Assembly (NCBI GenBank): GCA_019787685.1
Contig: JAHNUO010000008.1
Span: 1,674,001-1,738,000 of the forward strand
DNA length: 64,000 nucleotides
Direction: 5' to 3'
DNA from: Chiua virens
Lineage: Eukaryota; Basidiomycota; Agaricomycetes; Boletales; Boletaceae
The translations under genes and the position numbers were made by a program. Shown one piece after another: positions 43,363 through 54,918 of this stretch. The notes under the pieces are model-generated. The model searched no databases, was not told where the DNA came from, and was given only the letters and a program-made list of their open reading frames with translations. How positions within the stretch are numbered: position 1 is the stretch's first letter; every line of letters starts with the position of its first letter.

Positions 43363-45473
43363 ATGCCCACTCAATCCAAGCACCAACAACTCACGGAAGT
43401 CCTTACTGAAGGATATCTTGCTTCTATCATTGCCGAATCCTATGATTCAGGCATGCCTGTCACTTCTGGGTCATCAAGCTCTGATCCAGGGCTTGGATCT
43501 CCATCTAGCAGCTCATCTGATGAGTCAGATGATGCAAGTGAGTTGCCTACAGCAAGTGACACTATGTTACATCTCCTTGGCATGCTCCACTCTCGCTGAT
43601 ATCTTGTTGATCACCAGCCGATCATCAAGAGTGGTGAGAATTTAAAACTTCTGCTCACAGATTGGAAGCATACACAACCAGATATATTTCGGGCACATGT
43701 TTGGATGACTCCAGAGTGCTTTGATGTACTTCTGGATGCCTTACAAGGAGATCCTGTGTTTCAGAACAGGTCTAATCACCCACAGGACCTACCTGTTGCC
43801 ACCTAACTTGCCATTGCTCTTTATCGCTTTGGCCACTATGGGAATGCAATTAGCACAACCATGGTTGCTCTATGGGCTGGGATTGGCTATGGGACTGTTA
43901 GACTTGTGACCAATTGGGTCATGACAGCCATTTGTTGTTCTTCCTTTCAACAAGCTGCTCTTTACTGGCCATCAGAGGAGGAGAAAGAGGAAGCAAAGCA
44001 ATGGGTTGAAGATAACTCATGTGCAGCATGGCGAAATGGGTGGGTGATGGTAGATGGAAGCTTGGTTCCTCTCTACTCTTGTCCTGGTCATTTTGGAAAC
44101 TGAAACAAGCTGAATATGATGAGGCGTGTAGTAGGGCGGGATACAACATGTAACAGTTGTGAGAGAGCTCGTAATGAGCATAGACCCTAAGGTCAGCTCG
44201 AGTACAGGGTTTAATGTCTTATGAGGACACCTGTGCGTTTAATCCAGTGGTGAAGGTAATTCACGAGTGTAGTGACTTGGGCAGAGGAGTAAAGGTAAAA
44301 CGAGTTAATTATCAAACTGGGGAATCCAGAGTGAAGCTGGTCCCAGTATATATACTAAATACAGGTGGCTGTACACTACTATATAGGGAATACTAGTAGG
44401 TAAGCATAATTATGAATAGTCCGAGGTATCGGCTACATGAGGTGATGCGTGCGGATGAGGCATGGCATTGACCAATAGGGTTAGATCTGTATGAGTCAGG
44501 TTAGGAGCCATGGTGAGTCATGATGTGACTCGAGGAGTGCACGTGCATCAACGGAAGGATCTAGCGTGGGAGTACACATTGTTAAGGCGTGTAATGAAAT
44601 GGAAGCCCATGGAGATTAATAACATGCTTTAGGGTCGTGTTGTAACCCTAGACAATGTGGTAAACACGTGTCATGAAAAGTTAGAAGCATGGAAATTGTG
44701 ATTGTAACAGAAACACTTTCTATGACCGGAAATCTAATTACTCATTGAATGTTCAGGTATGTTGATGAGTTAAGAGAAACATGAAAGCTAATCATTTATT
44801 AGATTGTCTCTACTCCTGATCTGCATATTGTGGACTACTCTGTTGGACTTCCTGGAAGTCAACATGATTCTACTGCTTTTGCAGAGACACACATTTTCAA
44901 GGAGCATGAAGTCTTGCTTGCTCCTGATGAGTGGATATTTGCTGATACTGCATATCCTCTTCATGAGTGGTGTCAAGCACCATATAAAAAGTGAGATTAG
45001 TTTATTTGATTTTATTATGTATGATATATATTTTAGCAAGGCCTGAAAAGGATACTGCAGACAACACAACCTACAACTATTATGTTTCCAAGATCCATAT
45101 CCGCTCTGAGCATACAATTGGATATCTCAAGGGTACTTGGCAATGTTTACATGGTCTTCATATTTGACTTGACTCTGAAGATCATATCCAATATGCCTGT
45201 CTTTGGATTATTTCTTGCATTCATTTGCACTCATTCATACTTGGTTATCAAAAAGGCATCAATGTTACTCATGATCGCTGCTTTCAAAAGGGACTTCAGA
45301 TAATGGCTGAGGAACATGAACGATATGCAGAATGGATAGCTCTCAGGGAGCAAAATGCTGAGGAAGAGGAGAGGGAAAGGGAAAAGGGGAGAAATGTGGA
45401 GTTGCTTAGGGGAAGGCTCAGGCGTGAAGAATTGAAGCTGGCATTATTCAGATTTTTATTTGACCAGAACTAA
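43363..45473 (+). pseudogene. Harbinger-like DDE (Tnp4-type) nuclease
   Basis: It starts MPTQSKHQQLTEVLTEGYL with a Ser/Asp-rich spacer. Conserved parts are DIFRAHVWMTPECFDVLL, LAIALYRFGHYGNAIST, AGIGYGTVRLVTN, first catalytic D in GWVMVDGSLVPLYS, then (after the inserted LTR) FYDRKSNYSLNVQ, an intron, STPDLHIVDYSVGLPGSQHD, second D in DEWIFADTAYPL, a further intron, and E in RSEHTIGYLKG. The C-terminus is charged and helical (EEHERYAEWIALREQNAEEE) and ends at 45473. In-frame stops occur at CGC-TGA near 43600, TAA near 43806 and TGA near 45162, besides the inserted LTR. It is inactive. Confidence 0.75.
44101..44709 (-). repeat. Solo LTR inside the Harbinger nuclease
   Basis: Plus-strand ends TGAAACAAGC...GATTGTAACA, flanked by GAAAC at 44096-44100 and 44710-44714. 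Removing it and one GAAAC rejoins the nuclease in frame (CPGHFGN to FYDRKSN). Its minus-strand start (TGTTACAATCACAA) resembles that of the LTR at 53144-53785, so the two may be one family. Confidence 0.85.
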
Positions 45474-45835
45474 CCATCTACCCTTGGTCATGTCTATATC
45501 TCCAAATATTCTCAGAATTTTGACTATTTTTAGTGACTGTGTATAACTATTTTTGATCTTAGACTGGTTAGAACTGATCATAAACTATTTGCCACTATTT
45601 GTAACTAGGTTTAAATGGCAAAGTAATGTGTCTAAAGGAGTGAAGAGAATGAAGAATTAAAGGAGAGGCTTGGGTATCATGGTCAAACAAAATCAACTAT
45701 TTGGGATCAATAAGAAAAGAGTGGAAAATTACAAAGAAAAATTAAAAGAGTGATGTGACTAAAGGAATGACTTGGAAAAGAATAAATTGAAGAAATGAAC
45801 TAAGGAGTGAGGGTATCATAGTTGAGTGAAATCAG
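45474..45835. other. AT-rich spacer between the two Harbinger ORFs
   Basis: No gene or repeat recognised; lies between two convergent 3' ends. Confidence 0.45.
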
Positions 45836-46324
45836 CTATTTAAGACTGGGATCAATGACAAAAGGGGAATGAGGGATACCACTTTGAATTTTAGCAAGCT
45901 CAATCTGCTTCTCTATCATTAGCAACTGATGGGCTCGATCAGCTGTAGCTTGCTCATTCTGAGCTTGAATGTGCATCCTCTCAATTGTAACAGCTGTGTC
46001 ATGAGCTGACTTACGCTTGATCTCCTCTCTAGCAATGCACTGCTTTGCATTGACTGCATTCATGGCAAGTTGAGCCTCTCGCTCTGAATCTGCTACCTCC
46101 TTGAGAAAGTCATGAGCAGACTTATGCTTCTTGTTAGGCTGAGAGCTGCTGGCATCACTAGAGTGCTTGGGTGGGATCACCAATTTAAGCTTGGATGACC
46201 CAGAGGATAAAGGATCATCCTTGCCATCATCACCATGCAGATTACCACATGGGGACAAGGCCCCAGGACTCTGAGATGGGGTATCTTCATCTAGCATGGG
46301 AGATAGTGTATGTGGCCATGGAAT
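45836..46324 (-). pseudogene. Harbinger accessory ORF, C-terminal part
   Basis: The minus-strand frame runs from the gypsy 2 LTR border to a stop at 45836. It is Ser/Pro-rich, then Lys-rich (PNKKHKSAHDFLKEVADSER), then a long coiled coil (IERMHIQAQNEQATADRAHQ, LLMIEKQIELAKIQSG). The form fits the C-terminal part of the Myb/SANT-like second protein of Harbinger elements. The N-terminal part has been removed by the gypsy insertion. The long open frame into the LTR is accidental. Confidence 0.55.
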
Positions 46325-46739
46325 TGTAGCGGCATGCTCCGCTGTGTTGGCGAAACATGGAAGGCGAGTGTGAGTGCAAAAGGGGAAGGTGACTGAGTTG
46401 GTAGATGGTTTGTTGAGTGTGCGAGAAAGAGTGAATGCGTCCATGGATAGAGAGAGTCGGAGAACGTGCGGAATCGGGAGACTCGGAAGGTGTGCGGAAT
46501 GTTGGAATACTTCGGATTGAGCTGAAACGATTGGGATTGGACTCTTAGACTGATTACTATTGATTGGTGGAGACGAACATACAAGGAGGCTTATATACGA
46601 AAGTGAAAAGGCTATGAAGTGTGTGGTAAACAGAGAGCTTAGAAACGACTGAATAGTGCTGAATAACACTGACAAATAAAATGACAAGGCAGTGGTCGCT
46701 TGGACCAGATCTGTAGCCGGATGTGTAGCAATCCTTACA
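46325..46739 (-). repeat. 3' LTR of gypsy element 2
   Basis: 415 bp; plus-strand ends TGTAGCGGCATG and CCTTACA. It shares ACTATTGATTGGTGGAG with the other LTR of this element but not with element 1. Confidence 0.88.
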
Positions 46740-46941
46740 CCTCCCTTTCACTTCGAATAATGACTGTCCCAGTCGCTCTGCAAACACCTAAGGTTCTTCT
46801 TCAGCAGTGAGACCAGCGAGATCTGATGGATCGACAAAGCGAGTGACATCAACATGAGTGGGTGAACGGGGATAGTACGGAATGAGGCGGAATGCAGCAA
46901 AACGAAGCTTCGAAACGGTTCCGTCGACTTCAGTGAGACGG

Positions 46942-47473
46942 TGAAGGTAATATATCCCAGCTGTAGTGCAATACTCAGGGGGATTGGTTTTGAGTAGTCC
47001 GAGATGAATCCAGGGCGAATCCGGATTAAAACGGATAGGAAAGTGGACACGGCAGTCCGATCCAGATCGAGAAAATACGAGGAGAGCGAGAGAAAATGAA
47101 CGTCGACCAAAAACAATGTGAGACAGATGCACACGGGCAAAAGCTACTGTATTTTGTCAATACAGTGAATTTATAGTCCTTGGGAATACCCTCAGACTTG
47201 TCCTAAGTAAGGATAATAAAAAAAGAAGGTTTTCATGCGGTATAAAGTTCAAGAGGCACCCGAACGTCCCTGCAAGGGCTGCGTGACATGGTCTAGCCAA
47301 TGCTAAGTACGAATAAGGAGCATCAAACATAAAATAACAGAGTCCAAGGCAAAACGGGTGCGGATACAGCAATCTGGATGAGTTCGCACAAGCAGACAGA
47401 TCAGGATCAGGATCGGGTGACAACAGGGTGCGGAAACGTGCTATGCGAGCACAGGGAATACCTATTCCCTACA
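46942..47473. repeat. Solo LTR in the integrase C-terminus of gypsy 2
   Basis: Ends TGAAGGTAAT...CCCTACA, flanked by ACGG at 46938-46941 and 47474-47477. Element 1 has a single ACGG here, which shows the empty site. A second member of this LTR family starts at 63539. Confidence 0.9.
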
Positions 47474-48934
47474 ACGGTAGGAGCCGATATTGTGGGAACG
47501 AGAGATGATGACCATGGGACCAAAGTAGCGTGGGCGACACTTCGCGTTGGATGCGGGTTCAATCTTTTTGTTCAAGATGAGGACGAGCGATCCGGGGCAG
47601 AAATCGTGATCGTGAATCGCATGCGCCAGGCGACGTTCGAAGTCGGTGACGGATGAGAAGCGGCTGCGCAAGATCTGGTTGTGGATCGCGGATAAGTCTT
47701 TGTCTCGTTTCACAAGCTGGCGAGTGTGGACGGCAATGAGCTCGTTGGTCGTGACGTGCTTGGTTATGTGTGGAATGAGGAACGTGGCCTTGGTGATGTC
47801 AAACGGAAGGAGTGGCTTGGTGCTGTGAGCCATGTAGTACGGTGTGTGTCCAGTTGCTTTGCGGGTTGTGATGCGATCAGCCCAAAAGACGTGCGGGGCG
47901 AGCGATGGCCATTGTGTGATATCCCCATTACATGCTTTGACGAGTGAGTCATGGATGGTACGGTGTGAGCATTCAACAATGCCGTTTGCTTTTGAGTTGT
48001 ACGCGGAAATGCGAATGTGGTGGATGTGATACTTCTCGGCGAGCCAGTTGAGTGTGGTGACAAACAGGGTTTCATTATCTGTGACGATCTCCTCAAGACC
48101 TCCCCATCTGCATAAAATTTCTTCAAATATAAAGGATCCGACAGTGTGTGCGGTCTCATTCTTGAGTTTCCACCATTCCGGCCATCCGGTGAGTGAGCAG
48201 CGAGCTTGGACAATGTACGAGTATCCCTGTGTGGTCGGCATGTGCATGGAATCGACATATGCTTTGTGGAAGAGTGGTGCTGGTGTAGCGATGACAGGCG
48301 GAATGATGACCTTCTCGACTGAGTGGATCTGGCACTGATGACACGTCTTGATGTACCAGGCAACGTCTGCTGTAAGTGATGGCCACCAGAAGCAGTCAGT
48401 GATGGTGTGGCGGGTAGCATAAATTCCCTTGTGGCCGAGCTTGTCGTGTGTTTCCTTGAGAAAGCGAATGCGATCCAATCCGAATAAGACTTTCTGATGT
48501 CGTCCGGTGGATTCTTTGCGCCAGAGATGATCCGCGGATATGAAGAACTCGGTTGCGCGTTTGATAAAACGGCTACATTGATTGTCTGCAATGTTGGATG
48601 GGATCGAGAGAGTGGAGAGAAACTGAAAAATGTCCTTGAGTTCGCGATCACGCTGCTTCATTGCTTCGCTCGTTGGTAGGGTAATGTCTTCATTGTCTGA
48701 TCCATTCGTCACTGAGAGGACTAGTGGTCCTCCTCCTCCCTGGGGATTCTGAAAAATTTCGTCCTCGATCACCTTTGAAATCCAGATTCCTAATCCTAAT
48801 GCTTCATCAAGCAATTCCTCAACCTCTGCTTCTTCTTCTTCTTCCTCATCGTTCTCCTCATCGTTCTCCTTTTCTTCGGTGTGAAAGGCCATCTGGGCCT
48901 TGGTGGCGTGATGCGGGAACATGTTTGAGCTCAA
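47474..48934 (-). pseudogene. Gypsy 2 integrase and spacer
   Basis: Open from RNase H spacer through the HHCC region (HDKLGHKGIY, CHQC) and catalytic core. The catalytic residues remain (YVDSMHM, VTDNETLF, GIVECSHR). The last ~60 codons lie beyond the solo LTR (46790-46941). Confidence 0.8.
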
Positions 48935-49319
48935 AATCGAACATGAGAATACCCGTGATCCAGTGGTTCATTGCAGTGTTTGGCTGGATGTCCAGATTGT
49001 TCAGCATGCCTTTAATATACTTCGCGTTGACTTCAACAATGAGTTTCTTGATGCCGATGATCCAGACTTTAACAGATCGGAGTGTGCGAAATAGACCATA
49101 TAATTCAATTTTGGCCTGCGAGTAGCGAGATTCGCGATCATTCCATGTGATGGATCCGAAATGAGAGGGGCGACGTGCTTGGTTTTCATCTTCTTGGTAG
49201 AGAATATATCCGACTGTGATGCAGGATGAGTCGATGGCAAGGATGACAGGGCATGCAGAGGTGTAATCAATCGGGCAGATTGCGGGCGAGCTAACTACAG
49301 CAGCTTTGAGGTAGTTCAT
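48858..49319 (-). pseudogene. Gypsy 2 RNase H fragment
   Basis: Contains VILAIDSSCITVGYILYQ and KIELYGLFRTL. Separated from RT by TGA at 49385 and from the integrase frame by a shift near 48860. Confidence 0.78.
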
Positions 49320-49382
49320 TGCGTTCCGGTGCTCATCAGTCCAAGTGAAGGGAATGGCATCGCGGGTTAGGTCAACGAGTGG

Positions 49383-52001
49383 TCAAGCAATCTTCGCATA
49401 ATCCTTGGTCCAATTCCGGACAGTTCCTGTTGTCCCTAAGAATCCGCGGACTTCTGTGCGAGACTGGCATGGGCTGGGCCATTTTGTGATTTTCACGACT
49501 TTTGACTGGTCTGGGACACGCCCATTGTAATTGCAGGACTGTCCAACGACAATGACTTCGGGTTGGCAAAGAAAAAGCTTCTTCGCAGATACAGTAGCTC
49601 CAGCGTGCTTCAAACAATGTAAAACACAGTTGACATCAACACAATGCTCCCATATGAAGCGGCGGATACCTGGGTTGTCAGCTATGGTTTCGTAGGTACC
49701 ATCGGGAAGTTCATAGTGTGTACACGGGCCAAGAACATTGATATCATCTTGGAAATTCGGGGCAATGTTGATTTCGGCTTGGAGAATGAATGCGACATCG
49801 TTCTGGAAAACAGCAGGTGAATCCGTCCATCCCATAGGAAGTGATGTGAGATGGAAGGTCCCGAGAGGTGTCTGGAATGTCGTGAGGTCACGGGAATCTT
49901 CAGCAAGAGCACGGTGGTCGAATCTGACAAATAAATCCATCATGGTGTAGATTGCACGGCCTGCGGATTGCTCGGCAAACATCTCGACGTATGGGAGAGT
50001 GGCGGCATCTTTAACAGTGACAGCATTGAGCGGCTGTAGGTTGTGAACAATGCGGACAGATCCGTTCTTCTTCATGACACAAAACCATTTTGACTGGTAT
50101 GAGCTGTTTGAAGGCTCATAGACTCCGGATGCGATCTTTGATTTAATGAGCTGGATGACTTCGTCACGGATTCCGGGTGGGATTGGTGGCTGACGTTGGA
50201 CCCATGGCGTGTGCTCGATGATTGGGATGACTACGGGTGGGAAATAGTCGTCACGGAAGCGTCCTTTCTCGGTTTCATCCCATGCGAGACCCAATTCATT
50301 GTTTTGTAAAATGTGTGTGGCGAGTTTCTGTTCCTCCGGTAGTAAGAATTTGTTGGAAAAGATGCCAAGATCGGTCATCCATTCGTGTGTGATGCGCTTT
50401 CTGGGTGAGAATGGTGGTGGATTAGGGGATAGATGTGGAAGTGAGTCGAGTGGGTCTTCCAGAAAATGACGGACAATACAAGCATGGTGGGGCATGGTGG
50501 TAGCAACTGGCTTGACTCGGTTTGCAACTTTCTTGTATGTGAGCACATGGCGGATTGGATCTATGTCGAAGGTCTGTTGAAGCTGGTATTCTGCGAGTGA
50601 GGACATGGAAAGCGACGAGATCGCTCCCTGCCATTCGGTCTGGGTTAGTGCTAATGCATGTGCACTGTGCAGCTTGTGAGGGAATGGTCGTGCATGCATA
50701 GGGATCATCCGGACGTTGGATGGGTCGAGCAGATCTGCAATGGTAATGCTAATGTCGCATGCGGTTTTGTGTTTCTGGAGGCGGATGAGGCGCTGCCATG
50801 GGTGGCCGAGAAGGAGACGATATGGGGCATTTGGGACGACATACGCGTGAGCCCAAGTCTTGAGACTGTCAACTGTAATTTCCAGCATCTCGATACATCC
50901 CATCATCGGTTGCAAGTCACCATTCACCGTTTGCATTGTCATTCCTGTGTGATTCAAGATTGGTGTTCTGAGATGCTCCCAAACATCCTGGCAGATGACT
51001 ACGATTTCGGATCCTTCATCAAGTAGCGCAAGCTCATCAATTTTCCCATTTAAGACAACTTTGATTTCGCGAAGGGGTGTGGCATGCTCAATCTGGACTG
51101 GCGGCAAGGTAGTGACTGCGGTCATCAACGGAGTGGGAATCCGATGCGTTTTGCAATATTCGACTGCTTCCTTTTGTAAGTTGGGGCTGATGGCTAATAA
51201 ATCTGCAATGGAAAGGTTCGGAATCGTCGTATGAAGAAGTAATTCGTAGACCTGTTTGGCAGTGTCAGGGGATGCAGCTTTCGATTCATACATATATGCT
51301 GGAACGTGCTTGAGTGGTGCAGAGTCTCTGGACGCTGGTATGGATTGTGCAGGCATGGAAATGGGCAGTTCAGGTGTCTCTGGTGTTTGTTTAGCTGGGC
51401 GAGTGGGTTCCGGAGGTGGGATCTCTGTATCGGTGCAAGCAGCCACGCATGCCTTGGATCTCGTGAGGGCTAAAACATCAGCATCCTCCTCATCAGGTAC
51501 TTCCTCGATGGATGCTCGGGTGTCTGTGATAGCATCTTCGACGCGGTTGCATTCGAAGAGAACCGCAGACGGTTCTGGTGCAACAAACATATTCATAGTG
51601 GCTTGCTGAAGATGCGGCGGGGATTCTCTGACAAATTCGGATGGAGTGCGAGCAGGTGGGATTGTGAGGTTCTGATAGTACTCGTCAATTGTGTCCTTGA
51701 ATAAATTGGTTGTCGCATGACGTTTGATATGTCCTCCATCAGGAAAGTTGAGATAACCGTTTTTGCGGATGACATGGCCTGCTCGGATATACTCGAGTAC
51801 ACATATGCAATCATGAAGAAAATGACCTCCACCGCACATATAGCATGAGGAGTTGGCGATGGTGGTGCTTTGCAGGCGACTCTGGTGCGGGGTCTGTGAC
51901 TGACGGGAAGATGGGGAAGCCCAGGCCTGTGCCGCCGCTGGAGCGAGGCATGTGAGGCGAGTGTAGAGAGCCGAGTAGGAGACGTCTGCTAAGTTGAGCA
52001 T
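49383..52001 (-). pseudogene. Gypsy 2 gag end, protease and reverse transcriptase in one frame
   Basis: 872 codons open from the gag zinc knuckle (CYMCGGGHFLHDC; the H-for-R change is a CpG transition) across the gag/pol junction into protease (LALLDEGSEIVVIC) and RT (FQDDINVLG). It ends at TGA 49385-49383 where element 1 has CGA (Arg). Confidence 0.85.
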
Positions 52002-52160
52002 ATGTAACTTATGGCCGATCTCTTCAACTTTGTCGATATGCGCCTTGGAGATCGCGCTTCAATCGAATGTGACTCGCTTGGTCTGTATATCATGAGGGGC
52101 TTCTTTCTTGCGACTATTTTCATCATCTGATTCATTGTCAGAGTCTTTGATCTGTGCAAT

Positions 52161-53143
52161 TCAACTTGTTCGTGACTGATCCTTCTTATCAGCTGAGCTG
52201 CCTCGTCCGTCGCACAGGGACTTCATACATGTGGCTATTGGGTCATTGAGGTCTGCGTCAAACACGTCATCGGAAAGGACAAAACATCCAGCCTCCATCA
52301 CCTTCTCGTAATGGGTTGGTTCATTGTGAGAATACTGTGAGTCTTTCAACTCGAGGCATCGGTCAATAGCGCGGCGGACAGAAAGTGGCAATCCAGTCCA
52401 AAAATAGCGATCCCGTTCATTGGCAGAGATCTTCTTCTGATCAACAAGCCAGATGGCAATGGGACGGAAACAGCGATAGTATTTTTGTAACTCGGTTTCG
52501 GTGGAGATATCATCATTGGAAGGGGCGGCGACAGCTAGTTCAAGGTCACGACGAGTGTATTTGATGCCTTTGTCTGCGCCGGGGTACTGCTCAAGAATGC
52601 TCTGTTTGAATACAATGTAGTCATGACTCTTGTATCCTGTAAGCGTAACCCAGAAACGCTTGGTCATCTTATTGACGTAGTGAATAACCAACTTGCATTT
52701 TTCTGCACCGGAAAGGGTACTCGCGTCCGCATAATCCTCGAAGAGTTCGAAGAACTCAAGCAGCTCGGACGTTTCGCCATTAAACGTCAGCGCTTTCGAA
52801 GACAGGCAACGGCATTGCATTAATGCCCTTCAAATTGATGGTATTCATGGTGCCCGTGGAAAGAGATGACATGATCACAGATGGAGCTGGCAGCGGTTGC
52901 ATGAGGGACGGCTGTGGTGGTTGTACAAGAGCAGGTGGCAGTGGCTGTACAGGTGAAGGTGGAGGTGGCTGCGGGAAAACTGCTGGGGTGCATAATTGAA
53001 AACGGGCATGCAAAGGCTGAAAGATTGATGATGCGGATGGGATGCTCGACGTGAAGGGTGATACGGAGATGGACAGCGATTCAGATGGGGACTCAGATTT
53101 GACAGGTGATGGGATGTGATCTATGGATACTTCAGCTGGGGTC
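52161..53143 (-). pseudogene. Gypsy 2 gag N-terminal and core part
   Basis: A Pro-rich region and gag core (LEFFELFEDYADASTL) lie in two frames separated by a one- to two-base loss near 52802. It stops at TGA 52163-52161 (element 1: CGA). Confidence 0.78.
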
Positions 53144-53785
53144 TGTAACAACCTAGAACAAACATAGACTATGAGTTACTTGCGAGTGGTTGTAGTGGTC
53201 AGTGTAAGGGTGTAAGTGCAAGTGAGTCTAACGAGTGAGGCGAGAACTACAGAGGAGATCTGTCTATGAGAGACAATGGAGGAAAACCAGAGGTGAACTT
53301 TGTTAGAGTTCCCTGGTGCTGCATTCAAGTCTTTATATACTAAAAGTACAATCGGAGCTACAATCGGAGTATGAATACATAGATAAGTATGAGTGTCCTG
53401 ATTGGTAGATAAGGTGAGATAACATGAGGTATATGCATGTATGTGAGTCATAGATAAAGACATGAGGAAACAATGCTGTAACAATGCGGTATAAGCATGT
53501 TATGAGATAAGCACTGCTTTAATAATAGATATGAGTCATAGGGAATCATAGATAAGAGATAACGTGTGAATACACATGTGTTGTGCATGGGTTATGACAT
53601 CGTGTGATAACACGTGTCTAATAATGAATCATAATGAGTCATAATGGTTTGGCCAATAGGATATGATCCTGAGTATAGCCTTGGCATGAGGCAATATATG
53701 CTGTAATAGATATTGTGTATCTTGTATAGTGGATGAGAGCGTTGAGTAGGAAGGTGAAAGAATAATGTGAAACGTGATTGTCACA
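53144..53785 (-). repeat. Solo LTR near the 5' end of gypsy 2
   Basis: 642 bp; plus-strand ends TGTAACAACC and TTGTCACA. GGGTC lies on both sides (53139-53143 and 53786-53790). Element 1 has one uninterrupted GGGGTCACGAAAAC at this place. Confidence 0.9.
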
Positions 53786-54022
53786 GGGTCACGAAAACTT
53801 CTTCTGGCTGATCTGCAGAAAATGGCATGTTCAGCTGTGTGGGTTGGGTCGCAGCTCGTCGGGTGGCTCCTCTCGTTAGGACACCAGGTGGAAGCAGTGG
53901 GTGCTTTGGGATACGAGTGGGAACAGACGCGTTGCTGTGGGATGGTTTAGGTGGAATGGTGGAAATAGGCGTGGGAGGATGTGGCTAAATCAGAACTTCC
54001 CCTTGTGGTGGGCTCCAATGTT

Positions 54023-54278
54023 TGTAGCAGCACACTCCGCTGTGTTGGCGAAACGTGGAAGGCAAGTGCAAGTGCGAAAGGGGAAGGTGACTGAGCTGGT
54101 AGATGGTTTGTTGAGTGTGCGAGAAAGAGTGAATGCGTCCGTGCGTAGAGAGAGTCGGAGAACGTGCGGAATTGGGAGACTTGGAAGGCGTGCGGAACAT
54201 TGGAATACTTCGGATTGAGTCGAAACGATTGAGATTGGACTCTTAGACTGATTACTATTGATTGGTGGAGACGAACAT
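54023..54278 (-). repeat. 5' LTR of gypsy 2, truncated
   Basis: Matches the first 256 bp of the 415-bp LTR, then stops at ACGAACAT; the next bases TGTAGGAGTC do not belong to it. Confidence 0.85.
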
Positions 54279-54489
54279 TGTAGGAGTCAATGACCCCTTG
54301 AGGTGATAAACCCGTGTTCCCGCTTGTTTACAGGATGCCTGGATTGCCCATATCGATTGTCCTACCCGTCCGTCGTGGTCCCGTGTCCATCCGAGTGGAT
54401 CCAACCCATACATCAGGAAACCCTGTTTTTGTGCTGTAGTAAGCAACCATTTTTGGTAGTGACTGTAGCCTATATAGCACTGCATAGTC

Positions 54490-54640
54490 ATTGCATTCAC
54501 ACTTGATTACTACATAGTTCTTGCATATCCATTCTATTCACACAATCACTACATAGTTCTCGTATATCCATTCTATTCACACTCAATCACTACATAGCTC
54601 TCATGTATATTATATCTACACTCGATCACTATATAGGCTC
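54490..54640. repeat. Tandem repeat, about 50-bp unit, three copies
   Basis: Units contain ATTCACAC, (A)ATCACTACATAGYTCT and RTATATCCATTCT, repeated with small changes at about 54495, 54535 and 54580. Confidence 0.75.
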
Positions 54641-54918
54641 TAGGTAACCGCACAGGCACACCCCAGGGTGGCAGTGTGCAGACATGTATGAGACAAGTGC
54701 GACGCGTGGACGATATCGTGTTGCGAAGTTGTGTCGCATTGCCATCACAAACCAGTCATGGGCTAGCACAAAAGGAGAGGACGACTCAGAGGTGGCTCCT
54801 GAGATGAGCTCCACCCTCTCGTCTGTTTCGCAAGACTTTGCCAGTGTGCGCATGCCAGCCTGAGGTAAAGCCGCGGGTGTCCCGATACTTACTCATACCA
54901 ATACCTGTGCTACACAAG

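Larger units (their letters stand above)
43130..46324 (+). mobile_element. Harbinger-like DDE transposon, decayed and interrupted
   Basis: A plus-strand DDE nuclease and a convergent minus-strand accessory ORF have the two-gene layout of PIF/Harbinger elements. The nuclease is split by a solo LTR (44101-44709). The accessory ORF is cut at 46325 by gypsy element 2. The left end is a guess based on GGGACCTTCAAAGTAG; the right end is not visible because of the gypsy insertion. Confidence 0.65.
46325..54278 (-). mobile_element. Ty3/gypsy retrotransposon 2, degenerate, with two nested solo LTRs
   Basis: Same family as element 1 and colinear with it. The 3' LTR is whole (46325-46739); the 5' LTR is cut after 256 bp (54023-54278). 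Compared with element 1 the sequence has very many C to T and G to A changes, mostly at CpG. The coding region is broken by a frame shift near 52802 (gag), TGA at 52163 (CGA in element 1), TGA at 49385 (CGA in element 1) and a shift near 48860. Gag-to-pol is in one open frame here (NRVEDAITDT-R-ASIEEV near 51530), unlike element 1. Solo LTRs are inserted at 46942-47473 and 53144-53785. Confidence 0.9.
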
